Source: Clostridiales bacterium (GTDB lineage Bacteria > Bacillota > Clostridia > Peptostreptococcales > Anaerovoracaceae). From it: a DNA stretch of 64,000 nucleotides. Both the position numbers and the translations under genes were made by a program. Shown one piece after another: positions 43,610 to 52,547 of this stretch (position 1 is its first letter; every line of letters starts with the position of its first letter). Under the pieces are notes generated by a model that worked only from the letters and a program-made list of their open reading frames with translations, did no database searches and was not told where the DNA came from. The stretch lies in NCBI GenBank assembly GCA_015258265.1, contig JABZIP010000004.1:41206-105205 (forward strand). The letters are read 5' to 3'.

Positions 43610-46090
43610 ATGATACTTGATTTTTTTGAAATAAAAAAAGAAGATGTAGCTGTCGCAGGTGGAAAGGGTGCAAATCTCGGCGAAATGACTGCGGCAAATA
43701 TAAATGTTCCAAAAGGGTTTATAATTACTGCCGATACATATATCGAGTTTTTGAAGTACAATAAAATTGATGTAGCGATTAGCGAAAAACTGCGTGAAGC
43801 AAAGGATGAAGAGGGAAAGTTATTAAAAGCTGCCGGAAGTTTTCGCGAAATGATAAAATGCGGACAGTTTTCAGATAAGACGCAAGCACTTATCGCAGAC
43901 AAATACTTAATCATTGGAGATAACGCAAGAGTAGCCGTGAGATCGTCAGCAACGGCTGAGGATTTACCTGATGCCAGTTTTGCGGGGCAGCAGGAAACAT
44001 ACCTCAATGTAAGGGGAATTTCAGATGTGCTTGAAAAGGTAAGAAATTGCTATGCGTCGTTATGGGGAGAGCGTGCGGTAAGCTATCGGTTCAATCAAGG
44101 TTATGCGCAAGATTCTGTATCAATTGCAGTTGTAATACAGGAAATGGTCGAAAGTGAGAAAGCCGGAGTACTGTTTACCGTAAACCCTATAAACAAAAAC
44201 GAAAATGAGATGCAAATAAATGCAAGCTACGGACTTGGGGAGAGCGTTGTAAGCGGTAGAGTAACAGCGGATAGTTACACGGTGGACAGAAATGGAAAAA
44301 TTTTAAATTTGATTGTCGGTAGCAAGGAATCGCAAATAGTTTATGCAAGCAGCGGCACGACGGAAGTGCCTGTAGCCGAAGCTGAAAGAAAAAAACGAGC
44401 GCTCAGCGACAGCGAAGTGTCCGCACTGGTATCCGAAGGTTTAAAAATTGAAAAACTTTACCGTATGCCTATGGACATCGAGTGGGCGATTAAAGGCGGT
44501 AAAGTCTATATTTTACAGGCGAGAGCCATTACAACTTTGAAAAGTTCTATCAATCACATATCTGAAGATAATTTAGTACAAAAATATACAAAGGGTAAAA
44601 AAATCAATAGAAGTACACGAGAAGTGATGTCATTTTTTTTAGAAAAAATGCCTTTTGCACATAGAGCGCTTGACTTCGACTATCTGGCAGCAATAAATGA
44701 TCAGAAAGTTAATATTTTATTAGAAGGAGGAATTGTTTTACCAAGAAATCCAATTATAGATGATGATGGAATACAAACTTTTTCTGACGCAGGTAAGCGA
44801 ATCAATAAAAATATATTTAAGTTTTTTAAGATTTTAAAAAATATGAAAGATTTTGAGTGCTGTTATAAGAAGTGCAAAGATTTTATGAAAATATATGAGT
44901 CTAAAATAGAAAAAATTAAGCATTTAAATTTTGAAAACATGACATTAGAAGAATACAAAAATTTTATGGAAGATAGCTACATTCTTTTACAAAAATTGGC
45001 TTATGACAGATTCAAATACGCTTTATTCCCATCTGTTTTAAACGATAAAAAATTCACTAAAATAATCAAAAAAGCAAATGCTAATTATTCATCATTTGAT
45101 TTTTATTGGAATTTGGATAACAAAACATCAGCAGTTACAAATGATATTTATAAAATGGCTTGTGAGATAAGAAAAAATGAATCTTTAAAAAGAGCTATTA
45201 TATCCGGAGAAAGTTATAAAGAATTATATGAAAATTATGATGACTTTAAAGATATAACAGATAAGTTTATGCGAGATAACGGATTTAAATCTGATTATAA
45301 TTGCTATTGTTTATCTGCAAAAACATTTATTGAAGATCCTGATAGGCTAATAAATATATTAAGACCTATATTAAATACGGATGAAAATAGTGATGAGATT
45401 AAGCAAGGGAAAGATTTTTCCAAGTTAATGATAAGGCTAAAAGAAATTTATGGAAACAAGTATCAAGATATAGAAAAACAAATAGAATATTTCAGATATT
45501 TTCATGTGGTTCGTGAAGAAAGCCAATATATCTGGGAAACCTTATTTTATTATGTAAGACAATGTGTCAAAAGAATAAACTACATTCTTCTTGGCAGTGA
45601 AGATTATGAAGTTGGGATTGCAAATCTGTTTCATAAAGAACTTTTGGAAGTGATGAATAGGGGTAGCTTAAATGAATCGGATAAGAGAAAAATAAATAGG
45701 AGAAATGAAAAATTTCCTTTAGCAATAAAAGTATGGGATGCATCAAAATTGTTAATTTTTGAAACAAATGGCGATGTCCTAAAGGGGGTAAGTGGAAGTG
45801 CCGGTATTACAGCCGGAAAAGTATGCATAATAAATAGTCCGAAAGAATTTTATAAGATGCAAAAAGGCGATATTTTAGTTTGCCATCTTACAGATCCCGA
45901 GTGGACGCCGTTATTTAAATTGGCAAGTGCGGTGGTAGCGGATACGGGAGCTGCGCTCAGCCATGCTGCAATAGTTGCACGCGAGTTTAATATCCCTGCT
46001 GTACTTGGTGTAGGTTTTGCGACAACTAAATTTAAAGACGGAGATATGATTCGGGTAGACGGCGACAAGGGAATAGTTAGCGGTTTATAG
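43610..46090 (+). CDS. PEP-synthase-like dikinase, rifampin-phosphotransferase architecture
   Basis: An 826-residue enzyme. Residues 1 to about 315 form the PPDK/PEPS ATP-grasp domain (AGGKGANLGEM; VRSSATAEDLPDASFAGQQET). About 320-720 is a helical middle domain, and about 740-826 the phosphohistidine domain with His785 in LSHAAIVARE. The PEP-binding TIM barrel of true PEP synthase is absent. This three-part order is that of rifampin phosphotransferase, which transfers a phosphate from ATP via the His to the drug. The middle region (about 44570-45780) is far more AT-rich than its flanks. The actual substrate is unproven. MATE follows 1 base later. Confidence 0.85.
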   Translation: MILDFFEIKKEDVAVAGGKGANLGEMTAANINVPKGFIITADTYIEFLKYNKIDVAISEKLREAKDEEGKLLKAAGSFREMIKCGQFSDKTQALIADKYLIIGDNARVAVRSSATAEDLPDASFAGQQETYLNVRGISDVLEKVRNCYASLWGERAVSYRFNQGYAQDSVSIAVVIQEMVESEKAGVLFTVNPINKNENEMQINASYGLGESVVSGRVTADSYTVDRNGKILNLIVGSKESQIVYASSGTTEVPVAEAERKKRALSDSEVSALVSEGLKIEKLYRMPMDIEWAIKGGKVYILQARAITTLKSSINHISEDNLVQKYTKGKKINRSTREVMSFFLEKMPFAHRALDFDYLAAINDQKVNILLEGGIVLPRNPIIDDDGIQTFSDAGKRINKNIFKFFKILKNMKDFECCYKKCKDFMKIYESKIEKIKHLNFENMTLEEYKNFMEDSYILLQKLAYDRFKYALFPSVLNDKKFTKIIKKANANYSSFDFYWNLDNKTSAVTNDIYKMACEIRKNESLKRAIISGESYKELYENYDDFKDITDKFMRDNGFKSDYNCYCLSAKTFIEDPDRLINILRPILNTDENSDEIKQGKDFSKLMIRLKEIYGNKYQDIEKQIEYFRYFHVVREESQYIWETLFYYVRQCVKRINYILLGSEDYEVGIANLFHKELLEVMNRGSLNESDKRKINRRNEKFPLAIKVWDASKLLIFETNGDVLKGVSGSAGITAGKVCIINSPKEFYKMQKGDILVCHLTDPEWTPLFKLASAVVADTGAALSHAAIVAREFNIPAVLGVGFATTKFKDGDMIRVDGDKGIVSGL

Positions 46091-46091
46091 T

Positions 46092-47477
46092 ATGGATAAT
46101 AGTGATTTAAAAAAAGACTTGCGGAGAAAATCTATTTTGAACGACGCGATTTTCCCATTATTATTAAGAACAGCGGTTCCGACAATTATAGGGATGCTTG
46201 TTATGGTGATTTACAGCTTAACGGATACATTTTTCGTCGGAATTCTAAACGATAAATCTATGACGGCTGCAATAGGGATATCCTTTAGTTTTATGAGCTT
46301 TATTCAGGCGATTGGATTCTGGTTCGGATACGGTAGCGGAAATATTATGTCGAAAAATATCGGAAAGGGTAGTTACAAAGAGGTAAGAGAAATTTCGGTG
46401 TTGGGATTGCTTATCGCTTCGACAGTAGGAATATTGGCGGCTGTTTTTGCGTGGATATTTATTTTACCCATAGCTAAATTTATAGGCGCAGGAGCTTCTT
46501 TGAATTTACTTAATTTTACAGTAAGTTATCTAAAGGTGATTGCTGTTGCTATTCCGTTTTCACTTTATTCTATGACGCTTTACAACCAGCTGCGGCTTTG
46601 CGGAAATGTCAAAGCCTCGATGGTAGGAATGCTTTTAGGTATGCTTACAAATATGCTTCTTGATCCCGTGCTTATGTTCGGTTTCAAGTTGGGATTTATA
46701 GGAGCCGGATATGCAACGCTGCTGGGGCAAATCATTTGCTGTATGGCACTTACTTATTTTTTCGTTAGGAACGGAAACGGTATATTCGGCTTTAAAAGTA
46801 TCAAAATAAGTAAGGAATATATTTATCACATTCTGGCAGGCGGTATGCCGAATTTTTCAAGACAAGCTATTACAAGTATTGCACTTATTTTATTAAATGC
46901 CGTAGCGTCAAAGTACGGAGAAACGGTTATCGCGGCTTTGACTATAAGTGCGAGAATATCGGCAGTTGCATATATGATAATGATTGGCTGGGGGCAGGGC
47001 TTTCAGCCTATATGCGCCATGAATTACGGAGCGGAAAAATACGACAGGGTAAAACAGGCTTTTCGAATTTCGGTGGCGGTTGCAACGGTATTTTTGATTG
47101 TAGCCGCAATTTTATTATATGTTTTTTCGGGTGCGCTTGTGCAAACGATGTCAAAGGACGAGGATGTTATATTGATAAGCGTTACAATACTGCGTATGCA
47201 GTGTTTTTCCATACCTCTCTTGGGATATTTTGCGATTAGCAGTATGCTTATGCAGAATATAGGACAATACTTTTGGGCATCTATTATATCAATTTCAAGG
47301 CAAGGTTTGTTTTATATACCGTTATTATATATTTTGCCTAATATATTCGGACAGGAAGGGATATATGTTTTGCAGCCTATTGCCGATGTGTTGGCTTTTA
47401 CGCTTGCAGCTATTGTGATTTACAAGAAAAATGATAAAAATTTACAATGTAAAAAAATGGGCTTGCATAATTTCTAG
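46092..47477 (+). CDS. MATE family efflux transporter
   Basis: A 461-residue membrane protein with twelve hydrophobic segments in two related halves, typical of MATE exporters that push drugs or metabolites out using Na+ or H+. VIYSLTDTFFVG near residue 42, GSGNIMSKNIG and the GQGFQPICAMNYGA motif near 300 fit the family. The ATG follows the dikinase stop by one base, so both are expressed together, which suggests modification plus export of the same compound. No strong ribosome site is seen, implying translational coupling. The topA promoter overlaps its stop codon. Confidence 0.92.
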   Translation: MDNSDLKKDLRRKSILNDAIFPLLLRTAVPTIIGMLVMVIYSLTDTFFVGILNDKSMTAAIGISFSFMSFIQAIGFWFGYGSGNIMSKNIGKGSYKEVREISVLGLLIASTVGILAAVFAWIFILPIAKFIGAGASLNLLNFTVSYLKVIAVAIPFSLYSMTLYNQLRLCGNVKASMVGMLLGMLTNMLLDPVLMFGFKLGFIGAGYATLLGQIICCMALTYFFVRNGNGIFGFKSIKISKEYIYHILAGGMPNFSRQAITSIALILLNAVASKYGETVIAALTISARISAVAYMIMIGWGQGFQPICAMNYGAEKYDRVKQAFRISVAVATVFLIVAAILLYVFSGALVQTMSKDEDVILISVTILRMQCFSIPLLGYFAISSMLMQNIGQYFWASIISISRQGLFYIPLLYILPNIFGQEGIYVLQPIADVLAFTLAAIVIYKKNDKNLQCKKMGLHNF

Positions 47478-47491
47478 AAATTGTATATAAT
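47463..47491 (+). promoter_or_regulatory. topA promoter with palindromic spacer
   Basis: TTGCAT (47463-47468) and a perfect TATAAT (47486-47491) are 17 bases apart. The spacer contains a 14-base perfect palindrome, AATTTCTAGAAATT (47469-47482), well placed for a repressor. Confidence 0.75.
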
Positions 47492-47533
47492 ACTTGTTTA
47501 TGATAAACATAACAAAAAGGAGGAAGCCTTTAT

Positions 47534-49609
47534 ATGGATACAGCTAAAAATTTAGTGATTGTCGAATCACCTTCAAAAGCAAAGACAATCGGGAAATTCT
47601 TAGGCAGTAAGTATAAGGTTATAGCTTCTGTAGGGCATCTTAGGGATTTACCGAAAAGCAGAATAGGGATAGATATAGAAAACGAATTTGAGCCGCAGTA
47701 TATTTCTATAAGAGGCAAAGGCGATATAATTAAGGAACTCAAAAAAGAGGCTAAGAAAGCAAACAAGGTATATCTTGCAACCGACCCTGACCGTGAGGGG
47801 GAAGCTATTTCTTGGCATATTGCGAATTTGCTCAATATAGATTTGCAAGAAGAATGTAGAATAGTATTTAATGAAATTACTAAAACTGCTATACAAAAAG
47901 CGATAAAGAATCCTAGAAAGATCGATTTAAAGCTGGTAGATGCGCAGCAGGCGCGTAGAGTACTGGACAGACTGGTTGGGTATCAGATAAGTCCGCTTCT
48001 TTGGAGAAAGCTACAAAGAGGCCTTAGTGCGGGCAGGGTTCAATCAGCGGCATTACGCATGATTTGCGATAGAGAAGATGCTATAAAGGAATTCGTAGCG
48101 GATGAATACTGGAATATAGTAGCTACTCTATCAAAAGAAACGAGCGATAAAAAGATTAAAGAAAAAAACAAATTCGATGCAAAGCTGGTAAAAATTTCGG
48201 GCGAAAAGAGCGTAGTATCGAACGAAAAATCGGCGAAAACAATAGAAAAAGAACTCGCAAAGGGCGACTACAAAGTTTCAAGTATCGAGAAAAAAGAGAA
48301 GATAAGCAATCCTCATGCACCGTTTACGACAAGCAGTTTACAGCAGGACGCAGCTAATAAGCTGGGATTTTCTACAAAAAAGACTATGATTGTTGCGCAG
48401 CAACTATACGAGGGAGTTTTAATACCGACGCGAGGAACGCTCGGACTTTTGACTTATATAAGAACCGATTCGGTAAGGATTTCCGACGAAGCAAGGCAAA
48501 GTGCGAAGAATTATATAATAGAAAAGTTCGGAGAAAAATACTATGCGGGAGCGGTTTACAGCAACAAGAAGAAAGATGTGCAGGATGCGCATGAGGCTAT
48601 AAGGCCGAGTCATATAGACTTGACTCCGGATGAACTTTATTCCGTAATCTCCAAAGACCAGTATAATTTATACAAGCTCGTGTGGAACAGATTTATTGCA
48701 AGTCAAATGTCCAAGGCGGTCTACGACAGTACTGCTGTTAATATTGAAAACGGCAAGTATTCGTTTAGGGCAAGCGGCTCTGTAGTGAAATTCGACGGCT
48801 ATTTGAAAGTATACCGAAATGAAAATGATACGGAAAACAAAATGCCGAACGTGGAGAAGGGCGATTTACTTTCCCTTTTGAATTTAAATTTGGAACAATG
48901 TTTCACCCAGCCACCGTCAAGGTATACGGAAGCGAGCCTTGTAAAGGACTTGGAAGAAAAAGATATAGGAAGACCGAGTACATATGCACCGATAATTGCG
49001 ACTTTGGCTCAAAGAAAGTATATAACTAAGGAAAAGAAGTCGATACTGCCTACGGATTTGGGTTTCTTGGTTACGGATTTGATGAAATCCTATTTTAATG
49101 AAATTGTAGATGTAGGCTTTACGGCGCAGATGGAGGACAAACTCGATGATATCGAGGTCAAGGATGCCAACTGGAAAAAAATAATTGAGGAGTTTTACGC
49201 GATATTTTCAAAGAGCCTCAAGGTAGCTGATGAGCAAATTGAAAAGGTTGAAATACCTGATGAACCTACGGGAGAAATTTGTGAAATTTGCGGAAAACCA
49301 ATGCTCAAAAAGAACGGACGCTTCGGTGCTTTTGCGGCTTGCAGCGGATATCCGGAATGTAAAAATACGAAACCGATAGTGCAGAAAATAGGGGTTTCAT
49401 GTCCAAAATGCGGCAAGGATATAATACAAAAAAAGGGTAAAAGCGGCAAAATCTTTTATGGATGCAGCGGATACCCCGATTGCGATCAGGTGTTTTGGAA
49501 TAAACCGACGGATAAAAAATGTCCTGAGTGTTCGTCCTTAATGGTTGAAAAGAAAAATAAAAAGACGAATTTTGCTTGTTCTAACCCTGAATGTGGGTAT
49601 AAAGAATAG
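47534..49609 (+). CDS. topA: DNA topoisomerase I
   Basis: Relaxes negative supercoils by cutting one strand. It has 691 residues. The Toprim domain (about 6-120) has IVESPSKAKTI and the DPDREGE metal motif. The catalytic Tyr308 is in LLTYIRTDS. Three C-terminal zinc ribbons begin at CEICGKPM, CPKCGKDI and CPECSSLM. The start follows AAAAAGGAGGAAG. In Bacillus subtilis topA is followed by trmFO, xerC-like codV, and codWXY; here hslV follows directly after 57 bases. Confidence 0.97.
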   Translation: MDTAKNLVIVESPSKAKTIGKFLGSKYKVIASVGHLRDLPKSRIGIDIENEFEPQYISIRGKGDIIKELKKEAKKANKVYLATDPDREGEAISWHIANLLNIDLQEECRIVFNEITKTAIQKAIKNPRKIDLKLVDAQQARRVLDRLVGYQISPLLWRKLQRGLSAGRVQSAALRMICDREDAIKEFVADEYWNIVATLSKETSDKKIKEKNKFDAKLVKISGEKSVVSNEKSAKTIEKELAKGDYKVSSIEKKEKISNPHAPFTTSSLQQDAANKLGFSTKKTMIVAQQLYEGVLIPTRGTLGLLTYIRTDSVRISDEARQSAKNYIIEKFGEKYYAGAVYSNKKKDVQDAHEAIRPSHIDLTPDELYSVISKDQYNLYKLVWNRFIASQMSKAVYDSTAVNIENGKYSFRASGSVVKFDGYLKVYRNENDTENKMPNVEKGDLLSLLNLNLEQCFTQPPSRYTEASLVKDLEEKDIGRPSTYAPIIATLAQRKYITKEKKSILPTDLGFLVTDLMKSYFNEIVDVGFTAQMEDKLDDIEVKDANWKKIIEEFYAIFSKSLKVADEQIEKVEIPDEPTGEICEICGKPMLKKNGRFGAFAACSGYPECKNTKPIVQKIGVSCPKCGKDIIQKKGKSGKIFYGCSGYPDCDQVFWNKPTDKKCPECSSLMVEKKNKKTNFACSNPECGYKE

Positions 49610-49666
49610 TAAGTAAATTGTTGCGATTGTTCAAAAAAACATGATTGTTAAAAAAGAGGTGAAAGT

Positions 49667-50206
49667 ATGTCGGAATTTCATGCAACAACAATAGTTGCTG
49701 TTCGCCGAAGCCAGGATGACATATGTATCGGTGGAGACGGACAAGTAACCTTTGGTGAAAAGACTATAATGAAGCACAATGCGAAAAAAGTGCGAAAAAT
49801 TTATAAAAACTCTGTTATTACAGGATTTGCAGGTTCAGTTTCGGATGCATTTTCTCTTACTGAGAAATTTGAAAAGAAATTGGAAGAACATTCGGGGAAT
49901 CTGCGAAAAGCGGCAGTTGCACTTGCGCAGATGTGGCGTTCGGACAGAGGAATGCGCAATTTAGAGGCGCTGATGATAGCTGCGGATAAAGAGTGTACGC
50001 TCTTGATTTCAGGCAATGGAGAGGTGATCGAGCCTGATTACGACTTTGTTGCTATAGGCTCGGGCGGTAATTATGCGTATGCTGCGGCGAATGCACTTTT
50101 CAATCATACGGATATGGATGCGGAAACTGTTGTAAGACAGTCGCTTAAGATAGCATCATCGATATGCGTATATACCAATGATCATATTTCAGTAGAAAAG
50201 TTGTAG
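49667..50206 (+). CDS. hslV: HslV (ClpQ/CodW) protease subunit
   Basis: The proteolytic core of the HslUV proteasome-like machine, 179 residues. It begins MSEFHATTIVAV, five residues longer than the Gram-negative form, which starts at the Thr-Thr. Bacillus subtilis CodW has the same extension and uses the N-terminal Ser as nucleophile after Met removal; the Ser is present here too. GDGQVTFG, VRKIYKNSVITGFAGSVSDA and FVAIGSGGNYA are family motifs. GAGGTG precedes the start. hslU follows after 12 bases. Confidence 0.96.
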   Translation: MSEFHATTIVAVRRSQDDICIGGDGQVTFGEKTIMKHNAKKVRKIYKNSVITGFAGSVSDAFSLTEKFEKKLEEHSGNLRKAAVALAQMWRSDRGMRNLEALMIAADKECTLLISGNGEVIEPDYDFVAIGSGGNYAYAAANALFNHTDMDAETVVRQSLKIASSICVYTNDHISVEKL

Positions 50207-50218
50207 AGGAGGTGCTAT

Positions 50219-51643
50219 ATGGTAAAACTTTACAATATGAAACCGAAGCAAATAGTTGAAGAACTTGATAAGTACATAATAGGGCAGGAAGAAGCCAAAA
50301 AGTCGGTTGCGGTAGCGCTTAGAAACCGTTATAGAAGGAGTAAATTGCCGGATGATATCAGAGAGGAAATAACTCCTAAAAATATACTTATGATGGGCCC
50401 GACAGGTTGCGGTAAGACGGAAATAGCAAGAAGGCTTGCAAAATTGATGGATGCGCCATTTGTGAAAGTGGAAGCTACAAAATTTACAGAAGTAGGATAT
50501 GTGGGACGAGATGTCGATTCGATGGTCAGAGATCTGGTTGAGGCATCTATCCGTACTACAAAACAAAAACACTTGGAAGAAAAATATTCGATCGCGGATG
50601 AGATTACCGAAGAAAAAATAGTCGAGGCAATGGTTCCGGGAAAGAAACATTCGGGAAGTGCAGAACCGAAGATGCCTGCCAATCCGTTCGAATTTTTGAT
50701 GAATCCTTATGCACAGCAAAATCAGCAGCCGAAAGATGAAAAAGTCGCACCGGAAGATGCGAGCGGTATAGATCTTGCGAGGGAACAGGTGCGTCAGCAG
50801 CTGCGCGACGGTAAACTGGAGGAACAATACATAGAAATACAGGTAAACGAAGCGCCGAAAACCAATATGCTGGATCTCGGTAACGAGGGAATGAGCATAG
50901 CGATTGGCAATATCTTCGGGGATATGGCACCTAAAAAGCAGAAAAACAAAAAGGTGAAAGTCAAAGATGCAAGGAAGATTTTGCGTGAACAGGAAGCGCA
51001 AAATTTGATAGATATGGATCAGATTACCGAAGAAGCTCTGGAAAATGCGGAGCAAAACGGCATCATCTTTATAGATGAAATAGACAAGATTGCGTCAGGC
51101 GCCAGCTATAAGAGCGGTGCGGATGTGTCAAGAGAAGGCGTGCAGCGAGATATATTGCCGATAGTCGAAGGAAGCGTTGTAAATACAAAATACGGACCTG
51201 TAAAAACGGATCACATTTTGTTTATAGGAGCGGGAGCGTTCCATATATCTAAGCCGACGGATTTGATTCCGGAGCTTCAAGGTAGATTCCCTATACGCGT
51301 GGAACTCGAAAATTTGACTAAAGAATCTTTTGTGCAAATATTGACGGTACCTCAGAATGCTTTAATAAAACAGCACAAGATGTTACTTGAAACCGAGGGA
51401 GTTAAAATCAATTTTACTGATGATTCTATCGAAGAAATTGCCACAATGGCGTTTCTTATGAACGAGCAGACCGAAAATATCGGAGCGAGAAGATTGCATA
51501 CGATAATGGAAAAATTGCTCGAGGACATATCGTTTAATATTCCGGATGTAGAGGAGGAAAGTATCACAATAGATGCAGAATATGTAAAAGAAAAGTTCGT
51601 CGAAAAGATACACGAAGAGGATTTAGACAGATATATATTATAG
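50219..51643 (+). CDS. hslU: HslU (ClpY) unfoldase subunit
   Basis: The AAA+ ATPase that unfolds proteins and feeds them to HslV. It has 474 residues. Walker A (GPTGCGKTE) is near 59-67 and the pore loop YVGRDV near 90. The I domain (about 110-250) is rich in charged and Gln residues and is the variable part. Walker B IFIDEID is near 282, and the C-terminus ends in DRYIL, the tail that docks into HslV. GAGGAGGTG precedes the start. Confidence 0.97.
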   Translation: MVKLYNMKPKQIVEELDKYIIGQEEAKKSVAVALRNRYRRSKLPDDIREEITPKNILMMGPTGCGKTEIARRLAKLMDAPFVKVEATKFTEVGYVGRDVDSMVRDLVEASIRTTKQKHLEEKYSIADEITEEKIVEAMVPGKKHSGSAEPKMPANPFEFLMNPYAQQNQQPKDEKVAPEDASGIDLAREQVRQQLRDGKLEEQYIEIQVNEAPKTNMLDLGNEGMSIAIGNIFGDMAPKKQKNKKVKVKDARKILREQEAQNLIDMDQITEEALENAEQNGIIFIDEIDKIASGASYKSGADVSREGVQRDILPIVEGSVVNTKYGPVKTDHILFIGAGAFHISKPTDLIPELQGRFPIRVELENLTKESFVQILTVPQNALIKQHKMLLETEGVKINFTDDSIEEIATMAFLMNEQTENIGARRLHTIMEKLLEDISFNIPDVEEESITIDAEYVKEKFVEKIHEEDLDRYIL

Positions 51644-51753
51644 CAAATTACTAGGATAAAATATGTGACATAACATTTTATTTTGAGTAGTATATAATTT
51701 ATAAACATGGTAACGGCTTTGTAATTGTTGCTTTTGAAAGGAGAATAAAAAAC

Positions 51754-52539
51754 ATGAATAAATATTTGCTACAAAAGATGAGAAAATTGAACTGGTTGAT
51801 GCAAGAAAGCCAGATGGGGGCGTTTTCGTTTAAAGAGATTTGCGAATTGCTTGGAAGCATAATGCTTGCGATAGTGTATGTTATTGACGAACAAGGCTAT
51901 ATCATAGGTTCAAACGATACCGAAACCAATATTCCTATTGTATCCAATGACGAAAAGACCGGAAAGGCGAAAATTCCATTTAATGCAAATGAAAAACTGC
52001 TGGAATTTGAAGAAAGCGGTATAAATGTTTCGAAAGAGGAGTTGCTCGAAAATTCGGGCGTTACCAAAAGAGCAGGTCTTAAAGACGGTGTCTATATGAT
52101 AATCCCAATCTTCGGGGGCGGCAAAAGACTCGCAACTTTAGTAACGTTCAGAAAAGAAACGGAATATGATACTGAGGATGTGATTTTAGGTGAAGCGGGT
52201 TCTACAATAATGGGTCTTGAAATTTTGAGAATCAGAACAGCTGCTATCGAAGAAGAAGAAAGACTGACAAATACGGTACAGCTTTCAATCGGAACTTTGT
52301 CGTATTCGGAAATTGAAGCGGTTAAGAGAATCTTTGAAAATATGGACGGCGACGAAGGCCTTTTGGTTGCAAGCAAAATAGCGGATCAGGCGGGAATTAC
52401 GCGTTCTGTAATTGTAAATGCACTTAGAAAATTGCAGAGCGCAGGCTTAATTGAAACGCGTTCGCTCGGCATGAAAGGTACACATATTCGTATTTTGAAT
52501 CCTAAATTTGTAGAGGAACTTGAGAAATTGAGAGTATAA
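51754..52539 (+). CDS. codY: CodY global nutritional regulator
   Basis: A GTP- and branched-chain-amino-acid-sensing repressor of Gram-positive bacteria. It has 261 residues. The N-terminal GAF domain (about 1-155) binds isoleucine, leucine or valine. The C-terminal winged HTH (about 200-250) has ASKIADQAGITRSVIVNALRK, ending in a KGTHIRIL turn. The start follows GAAAGGAG. Its place after hslVU matches the cod operon of Bacillus subtilis. The 110-base gap before it has a TATAAT at 51693-51698 but no good -35. Confidence 0.97.
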   Translation: MNKYLLQKMRKLNWLMQESQMGAFSFKEICELLGSIMLAIVYVIDEQGYIIGSNDTETNIPIVSNDEKTGKAKIPFNANEKLLEFEESGINVSKEELLENSGVTKRAGLKDGVYMIIPIFGGGKRLATLVTFRKETEYDTEDVILGEAGSTIMGLEILRIRTAAIEEEERLTNTVQLSIGTLSYSEIEAVKRIFENMDGDEGLLVASKIADQAGITRSVIVNALRKLQSAGLIETRSLGMKGTHIRILNPKFVEELEKLRV

Positions 52540-52547
52540 GGGTTTGT

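Noticed and set aside
50189..51055. A 288-codon minus-strand frame opposite hslV/hslU
   Set aside because: It is hydrophobic, Phe/Arg/Cys-rich shadow coding opposite a certain gene and has no ribosome site.
51656..51684. Imperfect AT-rich inverted repeat between hslU and codY
   Set aside because: The stem is interrupted and contains few G-C pairs; it could be a weak terminator or operator but is not supported enough to annotate.
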